Source: Pyrofollis japonicus
Lineage (GTDB): Archaea; Thermoproteota; Thermoprotei_A; Sulfolobales; Pyrodictiaceae
Length of the DNA stretch: 64,000 nucleotides
Direction: 5' to 3'
Assembly (NCBI RefSeq): GCF_033097485.1
Contig: NZ_AP028634.1
Location: forward strand, 248,001 to 312,000
A program made the position numbers and the translations under genes. Positions 52,656 through 61,712 of this stretch are shown here, one piece after another (position 1 is the stretch's first letter; every line of letters starts with the position of its first letter). The notes under the pieces are model-generated. The model did not search any database. It was not told the origin of the DNA and saw nothing but the letters and a program-made list of their open reading frames with translations.

Positions 52656-55600
52656 TTACTGGGAAACTATTGTTATTGTTGTCTCGGCTGCTGGCAATGA
52701 TGATAGCGGTTTCATTGATTCTAGGTTGTCAACCACGTAGAACTTCAATGTGTAGGTTCCGGGTGACAGTGTTGATGTTATGCCTGCTGGTATTGATAGT
52801 GTTACCTCTGCTTTGCCGCCAGTAGTTGCCGTTATTGTCGCGTAGTCGAACCACCAGTAGTAGCCATTCTCGTCTACTACATACATTACTACTGTGAGCT
52901 TGCCTCCAGCGTATACTGATGCTGCTACTGGGTCGTATGTTACCGGTACCTTGACGTTTACTATGCTACCCTGCTTTACCACGTTGGTTACCTCTATCTC
53001 GCCAGTAGGTGTTAGTACTGTTAGTGCCACCTTTGTTGCATTGATGCTTGCTGTCTGTGTCGCATTTATAGCAACAATTCCGACCTTGGCAACAGCATTA
53101 GCAATTCCTTTATAGGTCACATTGATTATTGAACCGCTTGGAGCGACGATGTAGTTGTCTTTAGGTAGTCCTAGTGATCCGCAGAATAGCTGCACTGCTG
53201 GTGTAGCATACTTTACGACTGGTATTGGTACGCCTTCAACCGTCTCGTTCTCATATTCTATGAATGTTAGGTTGCCGATACTATAGAACTTTGACACATT
53301 GTTGCCTATCCTTACGGATAGGTCAAAGTACTTGTCGAATGGCATCGGCTCGTAGTTCTCGCTTGTTACGTTGATCCAGTCTAAGAGGTCCATGTCATAG
53401 ACTACTATTCTTATTACATCGCCTGCTTGTCCTGTTCTTGGACAGAAGCAGTTATAGCTTGTCTTTTCTTCGTCTGTCAGTGCATCAACTATTTTGACTT
53501 TGGGCTCCTCATAGTATACTTTGACTGTCGCTACTACTTGTGATGCGCCAGCTAGTGCTGAGCAGCCACTTATTGTACATGACACTGCTGGATCCTGGTA
53601 TATGATCTCTATCGTCTTACCCTTCAAGTAAGATAAGTTGACGTCAAGTATCTGTGCTATCTGAGCAAGCGTTATGTTTCCAACGAACACGCCAGTTGAG
53701 TTTGCCAGCTTATAGCTGGTCATGACTGTTATATTTGTTGAATTGTCTAGTGGTACTTGAGTTATATTTAGTTTTGCTTCATCTAGCACGAAGCTAGATG
53801 GTAATGGCTTCACGATATCGCCAACCTTGATGAGCAAGTGGTTGCCGCTTATAGTATCTGGGTTAGTGCTATTCTTGTTTCTGTCTGCGTCACGTATTAC
53901 TATTAGGATCGTTGTATTTCCAGAAGCTGGCACAACCTTATTGGTTACATCGACATAACCATTCCAGTCTAGCTGCGGCATTGTGTAGTATAGTTCTATG
54001 CTACCCTTCTCAGGTTTTACGAAGATGTTGTTTACTATTAGTGGCTTATCTCCTACTTGTAGCTGTGTTTCGTCAGAGCCGCTTGGTATGTACTTGCTTC
54101 CGAAGTAGAGTAGCCAGTCTAGTGGGTTCTTATTGTTATTCGCATATTCTTGCTTGAGCAGGGTCATTGCTTGTTGTTGTATTGTTGTGTCCTTCGGTGT
54201 AGGATCGACGTATCTTATGCAGAGTGTGCCGCACACATTAGCGTAGCCTTCGTCGAGCACGAATTCGCCTTCGAAGATGCTGCTGTTTGGCGCTACCTCG
54301 TGCAACGGTATTACATGCGGCTCTGGCGGTGTGATTAGTGCGCCTGTTGTTGGACAGCACTGTCCTACTACTATATAGGTTGTATCGTTTATGCGGTTAT
54401 CAAGGTTTGCGTCGGGATCATATACTCTTATCTTAACCTTAGTTCCAAATGTCGCTGATCCGCTTGGTGTTATCTCAACTGTTGCTTGCTCTAGCTTAAA
54501 TGTTACTTCCTTGCTCACTGACTTCGATGATGGGCTGTTGTAGGTTATAACGAGTTTTGCTCCGTCTAGCCATGGTGATGGGCATCCGGCTATTGTCTCG
54601 TCACCTACCTTTGAGTATATTAGTATCTTTCCGGTAAATACGCCAGTATCTGGTCCGGTTTCTGTAAGGTCTGTTGCCTTTATGTAGCATGTACCTACTG
54701 TTGTGTTGTCTGATAACTTGAGTTGTACTTTTAGTATACTTGTATTGCTTGTAAGTATCATTGTGTCTGTTCCGACCAACTTTACTAGTTTTAGTGTAAT
54801 GTTGCTGCTCTTTATTGTATCTATTTCGCAGCAGTTCGTGTTGGAGGCATTGTCGTATACTGCTACGTGTATTACCTGCGCGGTACCGTTTACGTAACCA
54901 TAATCATAGTTGTTGACGTTTGTTGTTGGCGAATATACTCTGCCAGCTACTGGTAGGGTGTCACGGTCTAGCTTCATGTCTACTGGTGATAGTGTTACGT
55001 TGAATACGTGGTCCTTTGGCTCTAGGTCTGGTGTGAATATGTCGCGGTATATTATCATTATCTTTTCTGGCTCGTAGCCGCTTCCTCTCAGGGTTGCTAC
55101 TGCGCCTGTCCAGTTGAGGTAGTCTAGTGGCAGTACTGCTTTGACTGTGTCACCTTCCTTGTAGAATTCTAGTATAAAGTCTTTGACCGATGTGAGGTTG
55201 ACTACCATTTCTTTTCCTTTATTGTTTGCTCCAACCATGTATACTGATAGGCCTAGGGCGGGTACCTTCTGGCCTCCTGCTACAGTGTAGTTGGCTATTA
55301 TTTCGCTCATGTTTGTCCCGGTGCTTATTCTTGTTGCAGCAATTACTGTGCCGTCATCTACGTCGAATAGCAGGTCTGCATCCTTTATCTTAATGGTGAG
55401 TGTTTGTACTGGGCAGCATTTCTGCGGGACGCGTAGTGTCAGCGAGTCTGGTTCAACCGTTATGCTTCCTTCATGGTACTGTAGCTCTATTGTTCTCTGT
55501 GTTGTACAGTTGCAGGGGCCGCTGCAGCTGTCTATTCGTAACTCGGTGGTGTTGAGTGTTATCGTGTTGATTGTCTCATTGAAAGCCTTACCGTACAAGG

Positions 55601-56759
55601 GTAGTATGCTTATGTCGTCACTCTCGAAGACTCCGGTGTTTGGCCCTGTTTCTACTAGCGTTACATTCATGACAGCTATGCTTTCATCGTCCTTGCTGAG
55701 TATTTTCACTTGATACGTGTAGTTTTCCTTTGCAAGGGAGTTGAGGTTCGCATCAGCATCCTCTACGGTTATCTTGAAGCTCTCGTCTGTTAATGATAGT
55801 GCTGATGGTATATCCCACTGTGCTATGCTTACGAAGAAGCGTATGGGTGCTTCTGCAGCCACATTCAGTGAAGTACTCGACGTTACATCTTCAACTATTT
55901 TGGCGCTCACCGTGAGAGAGGAGCCTGGCTGCTGGACTGCTGTAAAGTCATTGCCAATAATGTACCATGGTGTGGTCTTGTTGGATGCGTTGCCTAGGAA
56001 TTCTAGAAACGCTGTCACGTTATCATTATCGATTATTAGGTTCTTGCCAGTTGCATTAAATATGAACGTTCCATTTGCCACCACATTGCCGAATGCATCC
56101 GTTATGTTCATCTCAACCTTGTATTGGTGACCGCTGACAGCGCCTGGATAAACTATTACCCATTCATACACGTTGTAATGCTGGAGTGCTGCACTGCATG
56201 CTGCGCCGCCAGGGCATAGTCTTGGTATCCAGTAAGCACTGCCGAACCAGCGGCCCTGGACTACTAGGTTTGCAGTCTTATAGAAGATTATTTCTTCCGA
56301 GACACCGCCGTAGGTTATTACTACTTTCTGACCGTTCTCGGTTAGCTCGCCGTCTAATAGCTTTGACTTGGGCGAGGGAGCAACGCTGTCCACATTTGTA
56401 GTGTTTACGAGTACGCGGACCTTACCACCTATGGTGACGAATGATAGGTATGCTATGTATGTTACATTGACACATGCGCCGTAGACCGTCTCATAGGCGC
56501 TTCTGTTAAGGACTACTGTGTTGCTTACACCGTTGACTGATATGTTTACTGTGATGTTGGTCTGAGTACAGTCAGCTGTGTCCAGTGTTACGTTTGCCTG
56601 TATGACTGACCCTGGGCTAGCTGTCGTGGAGTTGACAGATATCGTTACTCCGCTCGTCTCTGCCTTTGCTTCTTGTATTGGAAGGAGAGGTGTTATCGGT
56701 GCTAGTATTGGTAGGAGGAAGACAGCTATTATGAGCATGTTCAAGAGTCTCGACTGCAT
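52656..56759 (-). CDS. S-layer (SlaA-like) surface protein
   Basis: A very large secreted protein, about 1367 aa from ATG 56759 (GGTGAG 6 nt upstream; the ORF continues to 56861 without signal-like sequence). A signal peptide at about residues 1-32 ends in EAKAE. The rest is beta-rich with repeated domains, each containing a Asp-rich segment such as ITVEDADANLNSL, IKIKDADLLFDVDDG, VRVYDPDANLDN, VIRDADRNKNS, followed by a GPNTGVFE or SSIFEGEF-like motif. Paired cysteines (NCTT, CCPVQ, CCEID, CCPTT, CFC) suggest disulphides. Many N-x-T/S sequons are present. No C-terminal membrane helix, so anchoring must come from the downstream stalk-like protein. Confidence 0.82.
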   Translation of the reverse strand: MQSRLLNMLIIAVFLLPILAPITPLLPIQEAKAETSGVTISVNSTTASPGSVIQANVTLDTADCTQTNITVNISVNGVSNTVVLNRSAYETVYGACVNVTYIAYLSFVTIGGKVRVLVNTTNVDSVAPSPKSKLLDGELTENGQKVVITYGGVSEEIIFYKTANLVVQGRWFGSAYWIPRLCPGGAACSAALQHYNVYEWVIVYPGAVSGHQYKVEMNITDAFGNVVANGTFIFNATGKNLIIDNDNVTAFLEFLGNASNKTTPWYIIGNDFTAVQQPGSSLTVSAKIVEDVTSSTSLNVAAEAPIRFFVSIAQWDIPSALSLTDESFKITVEDADANLNSLAKENYTYQVKILSKDDESIAVMNVTLVETGPNTGVFESDDISILPLYGKAFNETINTITLNTTELRIDSCSGPCNCTTQRTIELQYHEGSITVEPDSLTLRVPQKCCPVQTLTIKIKDADLLFDVDDGTVIAATRISTGTNMSEIIANYTVAGGQKVPALGLSVYMVGANNKGKEMVVNLTSVKDFILEFYKEGDTVKAVLPLDYLNWTGAVATLRGSGYEPEKIMIIYRDIFTPDLEPKDHVFNVTLSPVDMKLDRDTLPVAGRVYSPTTNVNNYDYGYVNGTAQVIHVAVYDNASNTNCCEIDTIKSSNITLKLVKLVGTDTMILTSNTSILKVQLKLSDNTTVGTCYIKATDLTETGPDTGVFTGKILIYSKVGDETIAGCPSPWLDGAKLVITYNSPSSKSVSKEVTFKLEQATVEITPSGSATFGTKVKIRVYDPDANLDNRINDTTYIVVGQCCPTTGALITPPEPHVIPLHEVAPNSSIFEGEFVLDEGYANVCGTLCIRYVDPTPKDTTIQQQAMTLLKQEYANNNKNPLDWLLYFGSKYIPSGSDETQLQVGDKPLIVNNIFVKPEKGSIELYYTMPQLDWNGYVDVTNKVVPASGNTTILIVIRDADRNKNSTNPDTISGNHLLIKVGDIVKPLPSSFVLDEAKLNITQVPLDNSTNITVMTSYKLANSTGVFVGNITLAQIAQILDVNLSYLKGKTIEIIYQDPAVSCTISGCSALAGASQVVATVKVYYEEPKVKIVDALTDEEKTSYNCFCPRTGQAGDVIRIVVYDMDLLDWINVTSENYEPMPFDKYFDLSVRIGNNVSKFYSIGNLTFIEYENETVEGVPIPVVKYATPAVQLFCGSLGLPKDNYIVAPSGSIINVTYKGIANAVAKVGIVAINATQTASINATKVALTVLTPTGEIEVTNVVKQGSIVNVKVPVTYDPVAASVYAGGKLTVVMYVVDENGYYWWFDYATITATTGGKAEVTLSIPAGITSTLSPGTYTLKFYVVDNLESMKPLSSLPAAETTITIVSQ
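52660..56700 (-). repeat. repeated Asp-rich domains inside the S-layer protein
   Basis: At least six copies of a domain motif with the order (I/V)-x-(D/V)-x-D-(A/P)-D-x-N/L, then 30-60 residues later ETGP-(N/D)-TG-(V)-F or N-(S)-(T/S)-(G/I)-(V/F)-F. Copies are seen near residues 340, 470, 690, 820, 960 and 1140 of the protein. The Asp clusters probably bind Ca2+. The copies are divergent at the DNA level. Confidence 0.6.
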
Positions 56760-56842
56760 ATGGGACTCACCTAGTCTTACCTTATACTCTTTGGCCGTGT
56801 ACTGTGCTGTGTATTGGAGAGGGTTTTTGGGGTATACGGTAA

Positions 56843-56858
56843 CAAGTGTATACACTTG
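56843..56858. promoter_or_regulatory. 16-bp perfect palindrome in the divergent surface-gene promoter region
   Basis: CAAGTGTATACACTTG is a perfect inverted repeat lying between the S-layer gene and the divergent 658-aa protein gene, 66 nt from the start codon of the latter. The central TATACA could also act as TATA element for the S-layer gene, in which case a protein bound here would control both units. Confidence 0.5.
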
Positions 56859-56891
56859 CATACAGAATAGATTCAGTACACCGCCTTGGAG

Positions 56892-56905
56892 TTATTTTAT
56901 ATTTC
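56892..56905 (+). promoter_or_regulatory. TATA box of the 658-aa surface protein gene
   Basis: TATTTTATATTT centres about 25 nt upstream of ATG 56924, so the predicted transcript begins at or within a few nucleotides of the start codon. This fits a leaderless mRNA. Confidence 0.55.
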
Positions 56906-56923
56906 CTCTTTTTCTAGGGCAGT

Positions 56924-58900
56924 ATGCGAGGTATTGAGGGGGCCATCGGAGGACTTATTCTTGGGCTCTTGCTTCTAGGCTTTATAGCTATACTATATTC
57001 GGAAATGAATAAAGCCATGCTTGTAGGGAGAGAAATCACTAGAATAGCTTACAAGGCAAAGCCACGCAAAATCGTCTTGGAGCCCCTAGCGGCGAATTGT
57101 ATAGGCGATGTCCTTCCCGTAAAGCTTCTCGCTAGTGGGTTTAGCGGATATGGCGCACACGTTCTAGTATACGATATTAACGGCTCTCTCTACACGGAAA
57201 ATACGCTTATTAATGATTCGGCAACTATTAGAATACCTTGTTCGAAGAACGTAGTGATAGTACTTGTTAGTGATGAATTTTTCCAACTCTATAGCTTTGA
57301 CTATGATCCTACGAAACCTTGTCTGAGCGGCTTTCTCGTTAATGGGTCAGCGCTTCTTGGCGGGAATTATTGCTTAGAAGAGACCTATTCGAGCCCAGAG
57401 TTTTTGGGCCTTCAACCTGTATGGGTAAGAGGTATAATCTCTAATAATGAGGAAGCAGATTACGTGCTTACACTATATGGGGCTCTTCCATGTCTTGTCA
57501 TCAATATGAGTGAGACTAGTGCAACACCTCTAGGTACTAGGCCTGCATATATTTTTCACTATGCCCCCGGCTTACTCAATATAACTGCTTATAAGGGCCG
57601 AGATGATGTCTTTATTTATCCAAAGTATTGTAAGCCTGGAATAGGCTGCTACTATGTAGAACGTAGAGGAGATTTCTTTAATAAGCTTGTGGATGTTATC
57701 CAGCTCGAGTACGAGGATGCCGAACTAAGCATTGCAAGGCCTGGATGGCTATATTTGAGGGATTATAGAGCTATAGTGAATTATCCATACTATGGCCATT
57801 TTATGGCGTTGAACAGATACTATTACACATTTATTGAGTCGAATATTACAAAAATGTTCTTTACTTTTCATGCATGGGAAGAGGAGCGAGACCGAAGCGG
57901 CTTTCTCGTCTGGAAGACAGAACTGTTTCCATCTTTGCGTAAAATTGTCTCAGTAAGAACTATTGATGCAATACTGATTCCTCTACTCGTTTCCAAGTAT
58001 TCGAAGCCTCTAACAATAAGCTTTGCCGTACTGCCAGCATCTTATAGTATTAGCGGCGAGAAGTACGAGCTAACCATCTTTGGAGACAAATTTATCTATG
58101 GAAAATATGGTCCATATAGCATACCTTCGTTTAATGTTGGTCTACACTTGTTTCTAGTACCTTTAACTGAGTTGAGGCTCACAGGTATACCCGTTCCTAT
58201 AGAGCTTAGCGGGTTTGTTCAGTGCAGTGGTGCTGCTCCCGCAGTATACCACGAGGTCCTTGTACCTCGGACACCTATTTCACCGAATGCACCATATATT
58301 CTTAGCCGCTTAGTCACCATAGATCCAGGCACTATCTTTAAATACGCTGATCTAGTAGATGAGAAAGCAATACTTGTGCTGGAAATAGTGCTTGATACAA
58401 AAGATTATACTGTTCCCATTGACACCGCTGATTCTTGTTTTGGCTCTGGTGATATAAAAACATGTCCGTTTGGGGGCCTGGGAGTTGCCTTAATCGGTGG
58501 CTTAGAGGCATATATCCATTTGTCGATTCTCCCAGGGATAGCGTACAAGGCAGATAGTTCATACTTGTTGCTCGTAACGAATGAGACAACAAGTGCTAGT
58601 AGCGCCATAGGAGTAGAGAAAGTCCTGCCCCCAAGCAGCCTTAATACTCAGTTAAAGCTAGCTAAGCCTGGTAGCTACGCTATTGCCTCATATAACATAG
58701 ATTTTGAGGCGGAAGCGGGCCCTATTATGTGTAAGGGGTGCAAAATTGTGCCAATGTATAAGGACTACGTAGTGATTAAGGGGGGCACCGTTCTAGCCGG
58801 TACTAGGGGCACTGTAGGCCTGGATGCATGTAGCTCGGCTGAAAGCCTAGTAGAAAGAGTCCTACGTTTAGGGCCCAAGGCTCTTACCGAGATAAGCTAA
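56924..58900 (+). CDS. large secreted protein with pilin-like N-terminal helix
   Basis: A 658-aa protein not recognised as a whole. The first 30 residues (MRGIEGAIGGLILGLLLLGF, then IAILYSE) resemble the class III signal region of archaeal pilins and archaellins: a short positive start, a Gly/Glu junction, then a hydrophobic helix. The remainder is beta-rich, with several cysteines and N-glycosylation sequons, and no C-terminal membrane segment. Length is far beyond ordinary pilins, so it may be a large surface appendage or envelope protein. It is divergent from the S-layer gene and probably leaderless. Confidence 0.62.
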   Translation: MRGIEGAIGGLILGLLLLGFIAILYSEMNKAMLVGREITRIAYKAKPRKIVLEPLAANCIGDVLPVKLLASGFSGYGAHVLVYDINGSLYTENTLINDSATIRIPCSKNVVIVLVSDEFFQLYSFDYDPTKPCLSGFLVNGSALLGGNYCLEETYSSPEFLGLQPVWVRGIISNNEEADYVLTLYGALPCLVINMSETSATPLGTRPAYIFHYAPGLLNITAYKGRDDVFIYPKYCKPGIGCYYVERRGDFFNKLVDVIQLEYEDAELSIARPGWLYLRDYRAIVNYPYYGHFMALNRYYYTFIESNITKMFFTFHAWEEERDRSGFLVWKTELFPSLRKIVSVRTIDAILIPLLVSKYSKPLTISFAVLPASYSISGEKYELTIFGDKFIYGKYGPYSIPSFNVGLHLFLVPLTELRLTGIPVPIELSGFVQCSGAAPAVYHEVLVPRTPISPNAPYILSRLVTIDPGTIFKYADLVDEKAILVLEIVLDTKDYTVPIDTADSCFGSGDIKTCPFGGLGVALIGGLEAYIHLSILPGIAYKADSSYLLLVTNETTSASSAIGVEKVLPPSSLNTQLKLAKPGSYAIASYNIDFEAEAGPIMCKGCKIVPMYKDYVVIKGGTVLAGTRGTVGLDACSSAESLVERVLRLGPKALTEIS

Positions 58901-58977
58901 AGTATGTCTTATGCTAGTGCGAAAACTGGACTAGGAGACAGCCAAGGAAACCATTACTTATATGCGAGGAGGCCTTA

Positions 58978-59571
58978 ATGAAAGGGCCTAAGAAGCTAAT
59001 CGTTGTCCCGGAGCCTATACTTGAGGAACTTATGTCCATAGCTAAAAAGAGCGGGCTAACTATTTCTGAGCTCACGGCTCTCATACTCGCACACGCGGCT
59101 AGGATACTTAAGGGTAGAGAAAACATAACCGCTGTCTTTAAGGACACGGTCGTAATGCATGACCTTAAAAGGCTTGGAGCAGTAATGGTATCTTCAGAAG
59201 CATTTATCTCGCTACTAAACGGTAATAATGATGAAGAATATTTCAAAGATTTTGTAGAAAAAGCTAAATCATTTGCCAAGACAGCAACACTCTACCTTAA
59301 AGCCCACGGTATTGAAGTTGAGCCCAAGGATATTGTTTCCTTATTTGTGCCTTCAGCTATGGTTGATAGTATTGAGGATGATAGGAACATGAAGCTAATA
59401 ATATCTTTCAATAACCCTGGCACGGGGCTGGAAAAACTAATAGAATACGCGAAAGATATTGCGACAACTGTAATTACTACATGGGGTTATAACGTACGAA
59501 GCATTGACTCACTTGAGTCAATAGTAGTTATAGAGTTCGAGAAAAAGAGGAAGGAATCTGAGGAGGCATAA
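58978..59571 (+). CDS. ribbon-helix-helix-like protein, copy 1
   Basis: A 197-aa protein. Residues 5-45 (KKLIVVPEPILEELMSIAKK, then SGLTISELTALI) match the strand-helix-helix pattern of RHH DNA-binding domains. A helical middle and a C-terminal alpha/beta part (LIISFNNPG, then VVIEFEKK) follow. It is paralogous to the next gene: same N-terminus and a similar ending with NVRS and a hydrophobic final strand. GCGAGGAGGCC precedes the ATG. Probably a regulator; targets unknown. Confidence 0.6.
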   Translation: MKGPKKLIVVPEPILEELMSIAKKSGLTISELTALILAHAARILKGRENITAVFKDTVVMHDLKRLGAVMVSSEAFISLLNGNNDEEYFKDFVEKAKSFAKTATLYLKAHGIEVEPKDIVSLFVPSAMVDSIEDDRNMKLIISFNNPGTGLEKLIEYAKDIATTVITTWGYNVRSIDSLESIVVIEFEKKRKESEEA

Positions 59572-59576
59572 GGAGC

Positions 59577-60065
59577 TTGAAGCGAAAACCCATAATGCTT
59601 GACGCACCTCTTGTTGATGAACTAAAAAAAGTAGCGAATAAACATGGAATGACGCTCTCCTCTTATATGCGGAGCTTGATTTCTAACACAATAGAGGCCG
59701 AAAATAAAGGCGTGTTCGCGCCTCTAGCTATTAGAAAGGCTATACTCGTATCTAGGCTTCGAAGTGCTGGCCTATTATTGCTGCCTCTATCCCTGCTTAA
59801 AAATTGTAAAAGTGACGGGGACAATGCTTTTGAGGAGGGGAAACGGATAGGCCTCTTTCTAAGAAGTATCAATATCCCATTAGAGGAAGCAATTGATCTC
59901 TTTATAGAGAACATTAAGATTGCTATCCGTGAGGATAATAGGGTTATCCTTATTGCATCATCGGATCTAGAGAAAATATTCATTGAATTTTTAAGAGGAG
60001 TTGCATCCTCTTATGATGTAAATGTACGAAGTGAGGGCGATCTACTCGTAATAGAGTTTGACTAA
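59577..60065 (+). CDS. ribbon-helix-helix-like protein, copy 2
   Basis: A 162-aa paralogue of the preceding gene, starting at TTG 59577 after AAGGAG, 5 nt from the previous stop. The RHH-like N-terminus is KPIMLDAPLVDELKKVANKH then GMTLSSYMRSLI, and the C-terminus ends DVNVRSEGDLLVIEFD, parallel to the VRSIDSLESIVVIEFE end of copy 1. The middle region is shorter. A tandem duplication that may form a heterodimer. Confidence 0.6.
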   Translation: MKRKPIMLDAPLVDELKKVANKHGMTLSSYMRSLISNTIEAENKGVFAPLAIRKAILVSRLRSAGLLLLPLSLLKNCKSDGDNAFEEGKRIGLFLRSINIPLEEAIDLFIENIKIAIREDNRVILIASSDLEKIFIEFLRGVASSYDVNVRSEGDLLVIEFD

Positions 60066-60092
60066 AAATAGATTATATAAGGCATTTCGCTC

Positions 60093-60341
60093 TTATGCAG
60101 CAATAAGAGTTATTGTCCTAAGTATGCCTGGAAGGGATCTTATCATTGTGACTGCTTTGTCTATTTTTCTCAAGCTGTCAGAAATTATTCTTACAACTAT
60201 ATCGTATTCGCCATAGACCACACTCGGCTCAACCTCGACTCCGATATCCTTTGCTATCTCCTTTATCTTTTCAATAATCTCATATTCTTTTCCGACTTCT
60301 GCCACAATGAGAAGATAGGCGAGCACTCTTTCCTCTCCCAT
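60093..60341 (-). CDS. stand-alone Lrp/AsnC ligand-binding (RAM) domain protein
   Basis: An 82-aa protein equal to the C-terminal ligand domain of Lrp/AsnC regulators, without DNA-binding domain: LAYLLIVAEVGKEYEIIEKI, then EPSVVYGEYDIVVRI, and the ending SLPGILRTITLIA. Such SraC/RAM-only proteins form oligomers and bind amino acids, acting with full-length Lrp proteins. It converges with the RHH pair. Confidence 0.85.
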   Translation of the reverse strand: MGEERVLAYLLIVAEVGKEYEIIEKIKEIAKDIGVEVEPSVVYGEYDIVVRIISDSLRKIDKAVTMIRSLPGILRTITLIAA

Positions 60342-60595
60342 TCTTCACACCCGTAACACGCGTACGTAGTACTAATCGACGGCGAAAAATGGAAAGATCG
60401 CCTTCTGATTTTATGTGATACGCTTATTTTAAAATTTTCCCGCAAAGTGTCACCGTCAAAACCCTTATTGGCAGACGCAATGCTTCATAAGCCTCGAAAC
60501 AATTATAATATGCAATATATCACAACCCCGGATATGCAAGGGAGCCGAATGTTGAAAAGCCCCTCCTAGAAAGAAGGCGTTGGGGGAGGCAGGGT
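60342..60595. promoter_or_regulatory. divergent promoter region
   Basis: The minus-strand element TTTTAAAATA near 60430-60440 would serve the RAM-domain gene; AATTATAATATG near 60501-60512 would serve the HTH gene. Just before the HTH start, residues 60559-60566 and 60583-60590 can pair (8 positions, one mismatch), placing the ribosome binding site GGGGGAGG in a stem. Confidence 0.45.
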
Positions 60596-60907
60596 ATGCC
60601 CTCAGTTGATGAATGCCTTGAAATAGTCGAAAAGATGTATAAAGACGGCGCACCAGTTAAGGAAATTGCAAAAAGATGCGGTAATAGCATGAGCACAGTA
60701 TATAAGGCACTTGACCGGCTAGAAGCATTAGGCAGAATAAAGAGAAGGAGAGGCCACTACAGCAAACATCGACGACTAAGCGAAGAAGAACTTGAACAAA
60801 TAAAGCAGCTATACATGCAAGGTGCAAGCATATACGAGATCGCGAGAAGGCTAAACAGACCAGAATCAACCGTATACTATGCCTTAAAGAGACTAGGACT
60901 CAAATAA
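60596..60907 (+). CDS. double helix-turn-helix DNA-binding protein
   Basis: A 103-aa basic protein made of two similar HTH units joined by a basic linker: residues about 7-47 (EIAKRCGNSMSTVYKALDRL) and 65-101 (EIARRLNRPESTVYYALKRL). The two units look like an internal duplication of a resolvase/Hin-type HTH. No catalytic domain. It has a strong GGGGGAGG site. Likely a transcription regulator. Confidence 0.78.
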   Translation: MPSVDECLEIVEKMYKDGAPVKEIAKRCGNSMSTVYKALDRLEALGRIKRRRGHYSKHRRLSEEELEQIKQLYMQGASIYEIARRLNRPESTVYYALKRLGLK

Positions 60908-61056
60908 GCCAACAAGGATCTCAATGACACCGTGTTGCTCAACACTATTGCCACTATTTGTAACTTTTTAGCCACGACAATATTCTAAAATTATTTAAAT
61001 TAACGAAACTAGACTATTAGCAATACTTCATAGCAATCACATTTTGAGAACTAAGG

Positions 61057-61545
61057 CTAAAGCTCGCGAGCCATTAGGTACGCGTCCTCGCCGTCAAGAT
61101 AGTACATGGGTATTATACGTACCTTGCGGAAACCAAGGCGCTCATAGAGGCGTATAGCTGGTTCATTAGACACTCTGACCTCAAGATATACTTCTCTGCA
61201 ATCATAAACCTCCTTCAACGCCTTTAAGGCGTACTCCATCAAGCTCCTACCTATTCCCCTACGCCGGTATTGCTCTAAAACCGCTATAGATACTATGTGG
61301 CCTTTTTTAACAAAGGTTCCCTCTACGACAAAGGGCGCACCATATTCTACTCTGGACATTACATAGCCGACGACTTTGCCGTCAACCTCTGCCACAAAGA
61401 ATGCTTCTCCCCATCTCTCTAGATGTTCTTCGAAGAACCACTCTGGATAATTCTCGGGCAAAGAAACCTTGTTTATATACATGACTGTCGGTATGTCCTC
61501 CTTGCGAGCCTTTCTAATAATATAGCCGGGTTTGTCTGTAGTCAC
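61057..61545 (-). CDS. N-terminal protein acetyltransferase (RimI/Ard1 type)
   Basis: GNAT-fold enzyme that acetylates protein N-termini, as archaeal Ard1 does. Motif A for acetyl-CoA is VLEQYRRRGIGRSLMEYALK, preceded by IVSIAV; YPEWFFEEHLERWGEAFFVAE-like N-terminal substrate region and YLEVRVSN-type EVYLEVRVSNEPAIRLYERL are the Ard1 signatures. 162 aa. Monocistronic. Confidence 0.9.
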   Translation of the reverse strand: MTTDKPGYIIRKARKEDIPTVMYINKVSLPENYPEWFFEEHLERWGEAFFVAEVDGKVVGYVMSRVEYGAPFVVEGTFVKKGHIVSIAVLEQYRRRGIGRSLMEYALKALKEVYDCREVYLEVRVSNEPAIRLYERLGFRKVRIIPMYYLDGEDAYLMAREL

Positions 61546-61712
61546 AGCTACCGAGTCGCCCTCCTTCCTTTAGCTATTTGTTTACCCGCATAATGAGCTT
61601 CTAGCGGGGTGCATCTTATATATCACCTTCATGTGGAAAAGGCGCTAACACTATTTTTCAGAGCTACCCGAGATAATATTGCAAAACGCGGACTAGAGAG
61701 GAAGACTACATA

